From contig NZ_JAIZAP010000004.1 in NCBI RefSeq assembly GCF_020404745.1, positions 1 to 64,000 of the forward strand: DNA of 64,000 nucleotides, read 5' to 3'. Each line of letters opens with the position of its first letter. The first letter of the stretch is position 1. Below the pieces are notes generated by a model that saw only the letters and a list, made by a program, of their open reading frames with translations, searched no databases and was not told the origin of the DNA. Shown here piece after piece: positions 1 to 7,890 of this stretch. This DNA is from Aquibacillus saliphilus (GTDB lineage: Bacteria; Bacillota; Bacilli; Bacillales; Amphibacillaceae). The position numbers were made by a program, and so were the translations under genes.

Positions 1-58
1 GATCATCAATTGGATGAAGGTATTCTTTAAAAACAGATTTTGTGTTATTATTGTCCAT
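1..58 (-). CDS. Start of an unknown gene, cut by the window edge
   Basis: Only the first 19 codons are present, reading MDNNNTKSVFKEYLHPIDD. The ATG is preceded at good distance by the ribosome-binding site TAAGGAG (64-70), so this is very likely a real gene start. The family cannot be told from so few residues. Its ribosome-binding site lies partly in one arm of a long inverted repeat (see the next entry), which suggests control of translation. Confidence 0.6.
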   Translation of the reverse strand, partial: MDNNNTKSVFKEYLHPIDD

Positions 59-65
59 GTGAACT

Positions 66-127
66 CCTTATAATTAGGATTTGGACAGGACTTAGTACCT
101 TCTGCCACTAATTATAAGGGTTTTTTT
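66..127. promoter_or_regulatory. Long inverted repeat overlapping a ribosome-binding site
   Basis: Arms CCTTATAATTAG (66-77) and CTAATTATAAGG (108-119) are perfectly complementary over 12 bases. An imperfect inner stem (GGACAG with CTGCC) continues inside. On the plus strand the hairpin is followed by seven T residues, as in a terminator. On the minus strand it hides most of the TAAGGAG of the partial gene to the left. It may be a plus-strand terminator, a leader that controls translation of the minus gene, or both. It matches no riboswitch I know. Confidence 0.5.
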
Positions 128-220
128 GATTTAATGAATACTATAATCTCCCATAATTTCCATTTAATTGAATTAAATGAACACTTGACATTGTCGTTAT
201 CTTTTAATGCAACACTAGTG

Positions 221-394
221 AGGAAATTATAAAATGGACTGCTGTGGATAATTGATTATTAAGTTAGCCACATCCAGCTCCGGCGCCTACCACCTCGAGG
301 TCTTAAGTCAATCCTCTCTGTGGAAAAGAACGCCACGCCGAGGCTTGTCTTAAGCTTGTCGGTGGTGAGCAAGGCGCCTTCGCTTTTGTTCTGC
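221..394. repeat. Structured dispersed intergenic repeat, copy A
   Basis: This stretch can fold into nested stems: GGCGCC near 283 with GGCGCC near 373, then CCACC with GGTGG, then CTTAAG with CTTAAG. Similar elements occur at 14053-14206 and 56261-56411, sharing the blocks CCAGCTC, GCGCCTA, GAGGTC, GAGTCAA or AAGTCAA and GAGCAAGGCG. The first ~57 bases are also found at 9626 in a shortened copy. It is GC-rich compared with its surroundings. The family looks like the dispersed imperfect-palindrome repeats known from other Bacillaceae; function unknown. Confidence 0.75.
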
Positions 395-404
395 CTGAAT
401 TAAA

Positions 405-442
405 TAAAAAAACACGACCAATTGTAAAGTAATTAGTCGTGC
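405..442 (-). terminator. Terminator of pepT
   Basis: On the minus strand a GCACGACTAAT / AATTGGTCGTG hairpin is followed by seven T residues, directly downstream of the pepT stop codon. Confidence 0.8.
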
Positions 443-451
443 GAGTAATCA

Positions 452-1684
452 TTAAGCTTGGTGTTCAAATAAGCTAATAATTTCTACTATTGTGTAGACG
501 GCTTTTTCCATGTTATCTACCGAGATAAATTCGTATTTGCCATGGAAGTTCTCTCCGCCAGTAAAAATATTAGGTGTTGGCATTCCCATAAAAGATAACT
601 GAGAACCGTCAGTACCACCGCGTATTGGTTTAACAAGTGGTTTGATATTTAAGTTTTCCATTGCTTGAAATGCGATATCAACAATGTGCTTAACCGGTTC
701 TATTTTTTCTCCCATGTTGTAATACTGATCCTTCATTTCAAGAATAATATTTTTTTGACCGTATTGCTCAGCATAATCGTTCACAAGTTTTTCTATATTT
801 GACTTCTTGGCATTGAATTTTTCCCGGTCATGATCTCTAATAATATAATAAAGACTTGTTTCTTCAACGTCACCATCGATAGAAAGTAGGTGATAAAACC
901 CCTCGTATTCCTCTGTAAACTCAGGTGCCTCTTCTTCAGGTAATTGATTGTGAAATTTCATTGCTAGTTTACTTGAGTTAATCATCTTATTCTTTGCTGT
1001 TCCAGGATGTACATTGTTGCCTTTAAATGTTACTTTTGCTGCGGCAGCATTAAAGCTTTCGTGTTGAAGTTCTCCTAGTGGACCGCCATCAACTGTATAG
1101 GCAAATGCCGCATCAAATGCTCTGACATCGAATTTATGTGGTCCTCGTCCAATCTCCTCATCAGGTGTAAAAGCTACTCTAACCTTACCGTGTTTAATTT
1201 CTGGGTGTTTAAGTAGGTAAACCATCGCAGTCATTATTTCAGCGATTCCTGCTTTGTTATCTGCTCCCAACAATGTAGTTCCATCTGTTGTAATCAGGGT
1301 ATGTCCTTTGTAATTTTTTAGCTCCGGATTATTTTTTGGAGATAAGACAACGTGAGGTGTTTCATTTAAAATGATGTCTTCACCGTTATACGTATCAATT
1401 AATTGTGGTTTAACATTAGTCCCAGTGAAATCGGTCGCGGTGTCGATATGGGCTAGGAATCCAATAGTAGATACATGTTTATCTGTGTTGGAAGGAAGGG
1501 TCGCAAAAACATATCCAAACTCATCAACGCTTACGTCTTCCATACCAATCTCGTTTAATTCTTCTACTAATTTGTTAGCTAGTGTCCATTGTCCTGGGGT
1601 AGAGGGGCAGGACTCATTATTTTCATTGGATTGCGTGTCTATTTTGACATATGTAGTGAATCGGTCAATCATTTCCTCTTTCAT
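452..1684 (-). CDS. pepT: Peptidase T (tripeptide aminopeptidase)
   Basis: Cytoplasmic zinc aminopeptidase of family M20B that removes the N-terminal residue of tripeptides. The 410 residues match the family's usual length of about 410. The metal-site residues are visible: H79 and D81 in AHIDT, D142 in GADNK, the catalytic and metal glutamates E176/E177 in [10 protein letters not shown]199 in TVDGG, and H381 in NFHGK near the C-terminus. A GGTDGS motif typical of the family is also present. It stands alone, with its own terminator, and probably serves peptide utilisation. Confidence 0.96.
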   Translation of the reverse strand: MKEEMIDRFTTYVKIDTQSNENNESCPSTPGQWTLANKLVEELNEIGMEDVSVDEFGYVFATLPSNTDKHVSTIGFLAHIDTATDFTGTNVKPQLIDTYNGEDIILNETPHVVLSPKNNPELKNYKGHTLITTDGTTLLGADNKAGIAEIMTAMVYLLKHPEIKHGKVRVAFTPDEEIGRGPHKFDVRAFDAAFAYTVDGGPLGELQHESFNAAAAKVTFKGNNVHPGTAKNKMINSSKLAMKFHNQLPEEEAPEFTEEYEGFYHLLSIDGDVEETSLYYIIRDHDREKFNAKKSNIEKLVNDYAEQYGQKNIILEMKDQYYNMGEKIEPVKHIVDIAFQAMENLNIKPLVKPIRGGTDGSQLSFMGMPTPNIFTGGENFHGKYEFISVDNMEKAVYTIVEIISLFEHQA

Positions 1685-1804
1685 TTCACTTCATCTCCAT
1701 TTCACGATTATGAAATTATCTTAGCATAAGTTAGAAACGATAACACGATATAAAATGAATCAAAACTTATTGATAAGTTAAAACTAATGTTGAGGTGATT
1801 AACT

Positions 1805-2017
1805 ATGAAAGGGAAAAATTTAAATCGGACTTTTAAAAACAAAACGAAAGAAAACTCCTCCGAAGGAATTGGTATTAAAACGGAGTTAGATTCTGAACTT
1901 CCATATCATACAGTGGATCAGTATGCAGGTGATTCAGTCAATGAGCACAAAGAAATTGAAAAGGCAAATGAGCATTTTGCAGATGAAGAAATTGAGCAAA
2001 TAAATAATAATCTATAG
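1805..2017 (+). CDS. Small acidic protein of unknown function
   Basis: A 70-residue hydrophilic protein with a basic first 20 residues and an acidic, Glu/Asn-rich C-terminal half (KEIEKANEHFADEEIEQINN). There is no membrane segment or signal peptide. The ribosome-binding site GAGGTGAT precedes the ATG, and a terminator follows, so it is probably a single-gene transcript. I do not recognise the family. The low-complexity charged composition resembles the small sporulation- or stress-related proteins of Bacillaceae, but this is only a resemblance. Confidence 0.65.
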   Translation: MKGKNLNRTFKNKTKENSSEGIGIKTELDSELPYHTVDQYAGDSVNEHKEIEKANEHFADEEIEQINNNL

Positions 2018-2028
2018 GTAGTTAAAGG

Positions 2029-2060
2029 GAGGCATTGGCTTGTAACTAATGCCTCTTTTG
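2029..2060 (+). terminator. Terminator after the small acidic gene
   Basis: The hairpin GAGGCATT / AATGCCTC is followed by TTTTG just after the stop codon. Confidence 0.8.
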
Positions 2061-2113
2061 TCTATTATGGTATAGTTATAATTATTACTTTAGGTGTTAT
2101 TTAATTAAAATAC

Positions 2114-2156
2114 TTGGCATGATGATTACTATCACTTATAATGATAACGGTTCTCA
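2114..2156 (+). promoter_or_regulatory. Promoter with Fur-like operator for the iron uptake operon
   Basis: TTGGCA (2114-2119) and TATAAT (2137-2142) are separated by 17 bases, an almost perfect sigma-A promoter. Overlapping and just after the -10 box, TGATAACGGTTCTCA (2142-2156) matches the 7-1-7 Fur consensus (TGATAAT, one base, ATTATCA) at 11 of 14 positions. Repression by Fur under iron sufficiency is the expected behaviour of a siderophore operon; the site itself is a visual match only. Confidence 0.65.
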
Positions 2157-2236
2157 TTTATGGTTTGGTATTATGGACGAAGTGAGAAAATTAATAAACG
2201 AGTGAATAATTTAACTATAGTAAAGGATCGGATTGT

Positions 2237-3280
2237 ATGGCTAATGCAAAAAAACATAAAGATCGAGAGATAAACTCGCAGCCTGAGAATCGTCCTATCT
2301 TTGCTAGTGTGATTTTATTCGGTGGTACAATAGCATTATTTTTAGCATTAGGTGCATCAGTTTCACTTGGTGCTTCCGAAATAGATTTCAAGACAGTGTG
2401 GTCGGCAATTTTTCAGTTTAATTCAGAATTAACATCCCATCAAATTATTCAAGAAGTGCGCTTACCAAGAGCTATATCGGGAGCGTTAGTAGGTGCGTTT
2501 TTGGCTGTATCAGGTGCGCTCCTGCAGGGAATTACAAGAAACCCTCTCGCGGCACCTTCGATCATGGGGATAACGGATGGTGCAGCATTCGCGCTAGCAA
2601 TAGTGTTCTCATTTTTCCCAACCACAGGCTATTCGATGATCATGTTCTGGGCATTTCTTGGTGCTGGACTCGGAACGATACTTGTATTTGGAATTGGGGC
2701 ACTTGCAAAAGGTGGCTTGACACCAGTTAAGTTAGCGCTAGCCGGAATCGCAGTTGGGGCGCTACTGAGTTCACTTGCATCGGGAATTGCAATTTATAAT
2801 CAGGTTGCTCAGAATATGAGTTTTTGGTATGCGGGTGGATTGGTTGGTACCCAGTGGATAAGTATCAAGCTTTTATTACCAGTAGGCATTATTGGGCTAG
2901 GAATTGCTTTTATTCTAGCGCACTCCATTACAGTATTAAACCTTGGTGAAGATGTTGCAAAAGGATTGGGGCAGCGAACGTTCTTTGTTAAGGGATTAGC
3001 AATCATCGTTGTTATGCTTCTAACTGGTGCATCAGTCTCTGTCGCAGGCGCAATCGGATTTATTGGACTTGTTATCCCGCATATTACTAGGTTCCTGGTT
3101 GGAACGGACTACAGGTGGGTTATTCCGTGTGCTTCGATACTTGGTGCAATACTACTCGTCCTTGCCGACATCGGAGCTAGGATGTTAAATCCGCCATTTG
3201 AAACACCGGTAGGGGCTATTACGGCAGTTATTGGCGTTCCTTTCTTTCTTTATTTAGCTCGTAAAGGGGGAAATGCCTAA
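2237..3280 (+). CDS. Iron-siderophore ABC transporter permease (FecCD family)
   Basis: Integral membrane permease that carries ferric siderophore across the cytoplasmic membrane. The 347 residues hold about nine hydrophobic segments and the family signatures RLPRAISGALVGAFLAVSGA, GITRNPLAAPSIMG and the ATPase-contact loop GAIGFIGLVIPHITR. It overlaps the second permease gene by one base (TAATG), which suggests translational coupling and a heterodimeric channel of the FeuB/FeuC or YfiZ/YfhA kind. No ATPase gene is in the operon. It lies 81 bases downstream of the Fur-like site. The exact siderophore is not predictable. Confidence 0.92.
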   Translation: MANAKKHKDREINSQPENRPIFASVILFGGTIALFLALGASVSLGASEIDFKTVWSAIFQFNSELTSHQIIQEVRLPRAISGALVGAFLAVSGALLQGITRNPLAAPSIMGITDGAAFALAIVFSFFPTTGYSMIMFWAFLGAGLGTILVFGIGALAKGGLTPVKLALAGIAVGALLSSLASGIAIYNQVAQNMSFWYAGGLVGTQWISIKLLLPVGIIGLGIAFILAHSITVLNLGEDVAKGLGQRTFFVKGLAIIVVMLLTGASVSVAGAIGFIGLVIPHITRFLVGTDYRWVIPCASILGAILLVLADIGARMLNPPFETPVGAITAVIGVPFFLYLARKGGNA

Positions 3281-4293
3281 TGGGACTTGCAGATACAATC
3301 AAAAAAAGACCTTGGATTTTCATCGTTATTGTAGTAACCCTAATCGTTATTGCGTTTTTCTTTTCTTTAAATACAGGTGCATCGACAATGGGGCCTAAGG
3401 ATGTAATCCAGACCCTATTAGGCAATGGGACAGACAAACATCAATTGATACTGTTTGAGTTCCGGTTACCCCGAATAGTTATTGCTATCCTAGTTGGGGC
3501 GGGATTAGCGGTTTCAGGAGCAATCCTACAATCGATTACGAAGAATGAAATAGCTGAATCCGGAATTTTGGGAATAAATGCTGGTGCTGGTTTAGCTGTT
3601 GTTTTATTTATATTCTTTTTTCAAACTATTAATTTAGCAATATCTTCAAACTATCTATTACCAATTGCAGCCTTATTTGGAGCAATTTTAGCCGCTGTCA
3701 TCATTTACTTATTTGCATGGAAAGATGGCGTATCTCCGGTCCGGTTAATACTCGTTGGAATAGGAGTCAATGCTGGCTTTAATGCAATATTAATCATATT
3801 TCAGCTGAAAATGGACCCCCAGGATTTTACAGAGGCTATTACATGGTTATCGGGGAGTATTTGGGGAACGGATTGGTCATATGTGTTGGCAATCCTGCCT
3901 TGGATTATTATTTTAATACCGTTAACAATGATAAAAGCACCTTCCTTAAACATATTACATATGGGTGATGAAATAGCTTCAAGCTTAGGTATTCATGTCG
4001 AAAAAGAAAGAGGACTTTTGTTACTTATTGCTGTTGCACTTGCTGGAGCCAGTGTTTCTGTCGCTGGAAATATCACATTTCTCGGACTAATTGCACCACA
4101 TCTGGTGCGAAGAATAATAGGGCCGAAGCACCAATTTTTAATTCCGGGATCAGCATTAATGGGAGCATTGCTACTTGTCGTAGCTGATATAATTGGAAAA
4201 AACTTATTGGCTCCATCAGAAATACCAGTCGGAATAGTTGTTTCTGCTTTAGGCGCACCATACTTTATCTATTTGCTTATAAAAACAAATTAA
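3280..4293 (+). CDS. Iron-siderophore ABC transporter permease, second subunit (FecCD family)
   Basis: Second half of the membrane channel, 337 residues, with about nine hydrophobic segments. Family motifs are clear: FRLPRIVIAILVGAGLAVSG, ESGILGINAGAG and the coupling-helix region NITFLGLIAPHLVRR. Its ATG shares a base with the stop codon of the first permease, and the lipoprotein gene begins 17 bases after its end, so the three genes form one operon. The ATPase is presumably encoded elsewhere, as YusV serves several siderophore systems in B. subtilis. Confidence 0.92.
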   Translation: MGLADTIKKRPWIFIVIVVTLIVIAFFFSLNTGASTMGPKDVIQTLLGNGTDKHQLILFEFRLPRIVIAILVGAGLAVSGAILQSITKNEIAESGILGINAGAGLAVVLFIFFFQTINLAISSNYLLPIAALFGAILAAVIIYLFAWKDGVSPVRLILVGIGVNAGFNAILIIFQLKMDPQDFTEAITWLSGSIWGTDWSYVLAILPWIIILIPLTMIKAPSLNILHMGDEIASSLGIHVEKERGLLLLIAVALAGASVSVAGNITFLGLIAPHLVRRIIGPKHQFLIPGSALMGALLLVVADIIGKNLLAPSEIPVGIVVSALGAPYFIYLLIKTN

Positions 4294-4310
4294 ATGGAGG
4301 AAAAATAAAA

Positions 4311-5270
4311 ATGAATAAAACACTTTTATATTTATTAGTTTCAATCATCATGGCGACTATTCTTGTAGGTTGTGGTGGTAATAATGACACACAAGAGACA
4401 GAGCAAGATGATCAGTCTGAATCAACAGAAGAGTCAGAAGGTACTAGAACTGTGGAACACGACCTAGGTGAAGTGGAAGTGCCGGCAAACCCGGAGAAAA
4501 TTGTTTCTATGTACTATGTTGGTCATCTGTTAGCGTTAGATAAAAAACCATTAGGTACATTGCCAACGGAATTAGACAACCCATTTATTCAAGATCAAAT
4601 AGAAGGCATTGAAAACATAGGTGATCCAGTTTCTATTGAGTCGGTAATTGAGTTGGATCCAGATTTAATTATCGCTTCAGATGAACAGTCTTATGAGCAG
4701 TTAAAAAAAGTAGCGCCAACTGTTTTAATTGAATACGGAAGTCATCATGTTATTGAAGAAATGGAAATGTTGGGAAATATCCTAGGAAAAGAACAAGCTG
4801 CAAGTGATTGGATTACTCAATTTGAGGAAAAGGGTGAACAAGCAAAAGAACAATTATCAGGTGTTGTAGGAGAAGATGAAACTGTATCTATAATTGAAAT
4901 ATGGGCAAATAACATTTATGTCTACGGCAATAAGTGGGGTAGAGGTGGATATAACTTATATAATGTCTTAGAATTTACTCCACCAGAAATGGTTGAAGAG
5001 AATTTGATAGATGACCAGCCATTTTTAGAGGTATCACTTGAAACGTTGCCTGATGTTGCAGGAGACCATATTTTCTTGTCTGTTTATGGAGCTGATGGTG
5101 GTAGTGAACGAGCGGAAGAGATTAGAAATAGTGCCGTTTGGCAGTCACTTGATGCTGTTAAGAATAATAATGTATATGAAATTGACATAGATGAATTTTT
5201 CTACTTTGATCCAATTTCATTGGAAGATCAGTTAGACATTCAAGTAGATCTAATGTTATCTGATAACTAA
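4311..5270 (+). CDS. Iron-siderophore-binding lipoprotein (FecB/FhuD-type)
   Basis: Extracellular solute-binding lipoprotein of the ferric-siderophore transporter. A signal peptide ends in the lipobox LVGC with the lipidated cysteine at residue 21, followed by an acidic Asp/Glu/Ser-rich linker to about residue 45. The periplasmic-binding fold follows, with the typical starts EKIVSMYYVGHLLALDKKP and ESVIELDPDLIIAS. The ribosome-binding site is TGGAGG. It is the third gene of the operon, directly after the permeases. B. subtilis YfiY and FeuA are comparable in size (about 320 residues). Confidence 0.92.
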   Translation: MNKTLLYLLVSIIMATILVGCGGNNDTQETEQDDQSESTEESEGTRTVEHDLGEVEVPANPEKIVSMYYVGHLLALDKKPLGTLPTELDNPFIQDQIEGIENIGDPVSIESVIELDPDLIIASDEQSYEQLKKVAPTVLIEYGSHHVIEEMEMLGNILGKEQAASDWITQFEEKGEQAKEQLSGVVGEDETVSIIEIWANNIYVYGNKWGRGGYNLYNVLEFTPPEMVEENLIDDQPFLEVSLETLPDVAGDHIFLSVYGADGGSERAEEIRNSAVWQSLDAVKNNNVYEIDIDEFFYFDPISLEDQLDIQVDLMLSDN

Positions 5271-5306
5271 TAGTTAAAACCCATCCCCAATTAGTGAAGG
5301 AGTTAT

Positions 5307-6311
5307 ATGATGGAAGACAAACAAGACTTATATGACGTTACCATTATTGGTGGTGGGACAACAGGTTTGTTTGCTGCTTTTTATAGTGGAATGCGAGATA
5401 TGAAAACTAAGATTATAGAATATCACGCTGAGCTAGGTGGTAAAGTAGCTCAATTTTTTCCAGAAAAACGGATTTATGATGTTGGTGGTCTACCAGGGAT
5501 AACAGGAGATAAGCTTGTAAAGCAAATGGATGAGCAGGCCAAAAAGCATGATCCTACGATTGTTTGCAACCAATGGGTGGAAAGTATAAACAAACTTGAT
5601 GATGGAACATTTGTGCTTTCTTCACATAAAGGGGACAAGCATTATTCAAAAACTATTATCCTTGCTACCGGAATGGGCGCTTTTGAGACGCTAGCGCCTA
5701 AAATAGAGAATGCGAATTCCTTTGAAGGTAGTAGTCTTCACTATACGTTGAGTAATTTTGAACAATTCATCAATAAAAAAGTGATGATTTCCTCAACGAA
5801 TCGTATTGGAATCGAATGGGCGCTGAAATTAGTGTCTAAAGCTAGGGAAGTCTATCTGATTAACAGTGGACAAACGTTTCAATTTGCTACGGACGAAGAG
5901 CTTAATCAGTTAAATCGTTCAGAAGTAACAGTTAAACTAAATGTCTCCATAGCAAGTGTTGAAGGTGAAGACGGTTTTATTAATCAGGTGATTATTAAAG
6001 AAAAGGATAATACCGAACTAATAGAAGTGGACCATTTGCTATTCTATGATGGAGTCAAGTTAGAGCGTGCTCCTTTTGAAATTTGGGGTGCAAATACAGA
6101 AAAGAACAGGGTAATCGTAGATTCTAAAATGGCGACCAATATAGCCGGGATTTTTGTAGCAGGTGATGCAGCTTTCTATTCAGACAAAGCAATGTTAATT
6201 GCTTCAGGTTATACAGAAGCAATTACAGCAGTTACTAGTGCCAAAAAATATATGGAGCCAAAGGCTAATGCACAAGTGTATAGCACGGTAATTTATCGAA
6301 ATCAAAAATAA
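5307..6311 (+). CDS. Ferredoxin-NADP reductase-like flavoprotein with altered NADPH site
   Basis: A 334-residue paralogue of type-2 ferredoxin-NADP reductase (YumC/YcgT, about 330-350 residues). The FAD-binding GGGTTG (residues 15-20), the GGKVAQFFPEK region and the C-terminal FAD motif GIFVAGDA (281-288) are intact. The NADPH domain is not: the family's GGGDSAVDWAL is here SSTNRIGIEWAL (162-173), and the HRR that holds the 2'-phosphate is replaced around residues 186-190 (NSGQT). Its place as the last gene of the siderophore operon suggests a role in reductive iron release, possibly with a different electron donor. AAGGAG lies four bases before this ATG and seven before a second ATG at 5310, so the start may be one codon later. 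Confidence 0.8.
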   Translation: MMEDKQDLYDVTIIGGGTTGLFAAFYSGMRDMKTKIIEYHAELGGKVAQFFPEKRIYDVGGLPGITGDKLVKQMDEQAKKHDPTIVCNQWVESINKLDDGTFVLSSHKGDKHYSKTIILATGMGAFETLAPKIENANSFEGSSLHYTLSNFEQFINKKVMISSTNRIGIEWALKLVSKAREVYLINSGQTFQFATDEELNQLNRSEVTVKLNVSIASVEGEDGFINQVIIKEKDNTELIEVDHLLFYDGVKLERAPFEIWGANTEKNRVIVDSKMATNIAGIFVAGDAAFYSDKAMLIASGYTEAITAVTSAKKYMEPKANAQVYSTVIYRNQK

Positions 6312-6341
6312 GTTTGCTTCTTGTTTATTAAACTAGAACAA

Positions 6342-6377
6342 AAAATTCGACATTAGTAAAACTAATGTCGAATTTTT
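6342..6377. terminator. Bidirectional terminator between convergent genes
   Basis: A near-perfect hairpin with arms AAATTCGACATTAGT / ACTAATGTCGAATTT, flanked by A-rich and T-rich tracts, serves both the iron operon (plus) and the endopeptidase (minus). Confidence 0.85.
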
Positions 6378-6917
6378 CTATTCATAAGAGATTTCGGGTC
6401 TTTTTCCACGTTTTAATTCCCATATACTTAAACCAAAGTCCATTTGAAGATGAGGATAATCTTTGAAGCTCTTCCAATCTCCACCCCATTCAAACCCAAG
6501 TTCTTTGGCTATTTCTACGACCTCCATCCAATCTGCTTCTCCGTTATTATTTCCGTCATACGAGAGGTCCCATATCACATCTCCATTATTTAGTTTGAGA
6601 GCAAAGTCAATTGCAAGTCCATAATTATGATAGGAATTTCCTCCCTTGACATTGGTCACAATATTTCCTTCAGTTGTTCTGCCTCTTTTGTATAGGGAGT
6701 CTTGGACTTCAATCGTTCTGAAATCGTCGGTAATAATAATATCAATGCCTTTAGCTTTTGCTTGTTCAATCAATTCATCTTGGTAGTTTTCTACTACTGG
6801 ATGCAGCTGAGTTGGCGTTTGGATATCGCTTGGAGCTCTGAATAACTTAAAAAGAAAAAGTACAATGGCAATCGTTAGTATAATTAGGATAAGTGAAAGG
6901 AATTTAGTGAATTTCAC
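6378..6917 (-). CDS. cwlK: CwlK-type peptidoglycan L-alanyl-D-glutamate endopeptidase (M15)
   Basis: Membrane-anchored zinc peptidase that cuts peptidoglycan stem peptides. I choose the GTG at 6917, since AAGGGGTGG stands nine bases before it; this gives 179 residues beginning with one membrane segment (FLSLILIILTIAIVLFLF). The extracellular M15C domain shows the zinc motif SYHNYGLAIDF (His, Asp), the upstream DDFR, and PHLQ with the last zinc histidine near the C-terminus. B. subtilis CwlK (YcdD) has the same layout. Downstream is a shared terminator. D-Ala-D-Ala carboxypeptidase activity is the alternative, but the GFEWGGDW motif favours the CwlK group. Confidence 0.85.
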   Translation of the reverse strand: MKFTKFLSLILIILTIAIVLFLFKLFRAPSDIQTPTQLHPVVENYQDELIEQAKAKGIDIIITDDFRTIEVQDSLYKRGRTTEGNIVTNVKGGNSYHNYGLAIDFALKLNNGDVIWDLSYDGNNNGEADWMEVVEIAKELGFEWGGDWKSFKDYPHLQMDFGLSIWELKRGKRPEISYE

Positions 6918-7069
6918 GAAGTAGTACCACCCCTTGCTAAATAGCATACCATCGATAGCTTAAAGGCGCGCTATCAATGAAATATAGAGTATGTTTTAGT
7001 TGGGGTTACAGTTTGAGCAATATCGTGGTATTTGACTGATAGTTGTTAAACTTGAGGATTACGCGATTA

Positions 7070-7618
7070 CTAATTAATGCGCAGATTAGTATGTTTTTGG
7101 TTGTTAGAACGCAGATAGTTATCAATTAACATATCTAAACCTTGAATTCTCTCAAGGGCATTTATATGGTCAACCTTTCGATAATGATGCTCCCCGCCAG
7201 GTTCCTCGTCTGCTTCGTCAGCTAATGAAACAACTCGTTGTAACGGATTAAGTTGTAGCTCACCATCTGGGAGATAGGAGTCTGTGTGTAACAGTATTGC
7301 TAAAGCAATTGTCTTTGCATCTTGGGGGACTTCGCCGGACCGAATTAATAATTTGTGTGCTCTTGCACTCCCTTTTATGGCATGAATATCGTTTTCTTTA
7401 TATAACTGATAATCCCACTCTCCATTACGGTACCATGTGTAATGACCAATATCATGTAAGAGCCCCGCTTTAGCGGCTTGGTCTGGATCAACACCTGACT
7501 TTTGTGCAATGTGAAAAGCTTTTTCTGCAACAGTGATGGCATGAGCAATGCCAGATCGACCTAAATACTTCTTTGCAATAGGGTGTGTGAACAGGTTCTC
7601 TAAGGTGACATTCCTCAT
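7070..7618 (-). CDS. HD-domain metal-dependent phosphohydrolase
   Basis: A 182-residue single-domain HD protein. The metal ligands are H26 (SGIAHAITV), the HD pair H55-D56 (GLLHDIGHY), H111 (LLHTDSY) and D134 (SLADEADE). This arrangement resembles YqeK-type and other small nucleotide phosphohydrolases, but the substrate cannot be told. The gene stands alone with AGGAGG upstream of its ATG. Many such proteins cleave nucleotides or nucleotide second messengers; that is only a family tendency. Confidence 0.8.
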   Translation of the reverse strand: MRNVTLENLFTHPIAKKYLGRSGIAHAITVAEKAFHIAQKSGVDPDQAAKAGLLHDIGHYTWYRNGEWDYQLYKENDIHAIKGSARAHKLLIRSGEVPQDAKTIALAILLHTDSYLPDGELQLNPLQRVVSLADEADEEPGGEHHYRKVDHINALERIQGLDMLIDNYLRSNNQKHTNLRIN

Positions 7619-7890
7619 TATTTCAACCTCCTTTTCTATAAAAAAATCCTTTGATTTAAGTTAATCTAAAAATAGTATTGCTAAATAAAATATCATAACG
7701 CTAAAAATGATGCAAGTGGTTTGGGATATCATATATCATACTTCTATGAACGTGACTGTGATAAATGTTGTGCCATTTCATTTTAAAAGGTATATACTTA
7801 CTAAAGTAAACTATCTGAATTTAACAAATTTATTGAACTATTTCTACTAAACTATTATAGTTGTTAGAAAGAGTGACAGGAGGAATAACA

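Noticed and set aside
1371-1724. 117-codon plus-strand frame
   Set aside because: It is antisense to the well-supported pepT gene, has no ribosome-binding site and an unlikely Ser-rich composition.
7809-7823. CodY box for ilvD
   Set aside because: Five of 15 positions differ from the consensus, which is common by chance in AT-rich DNA.
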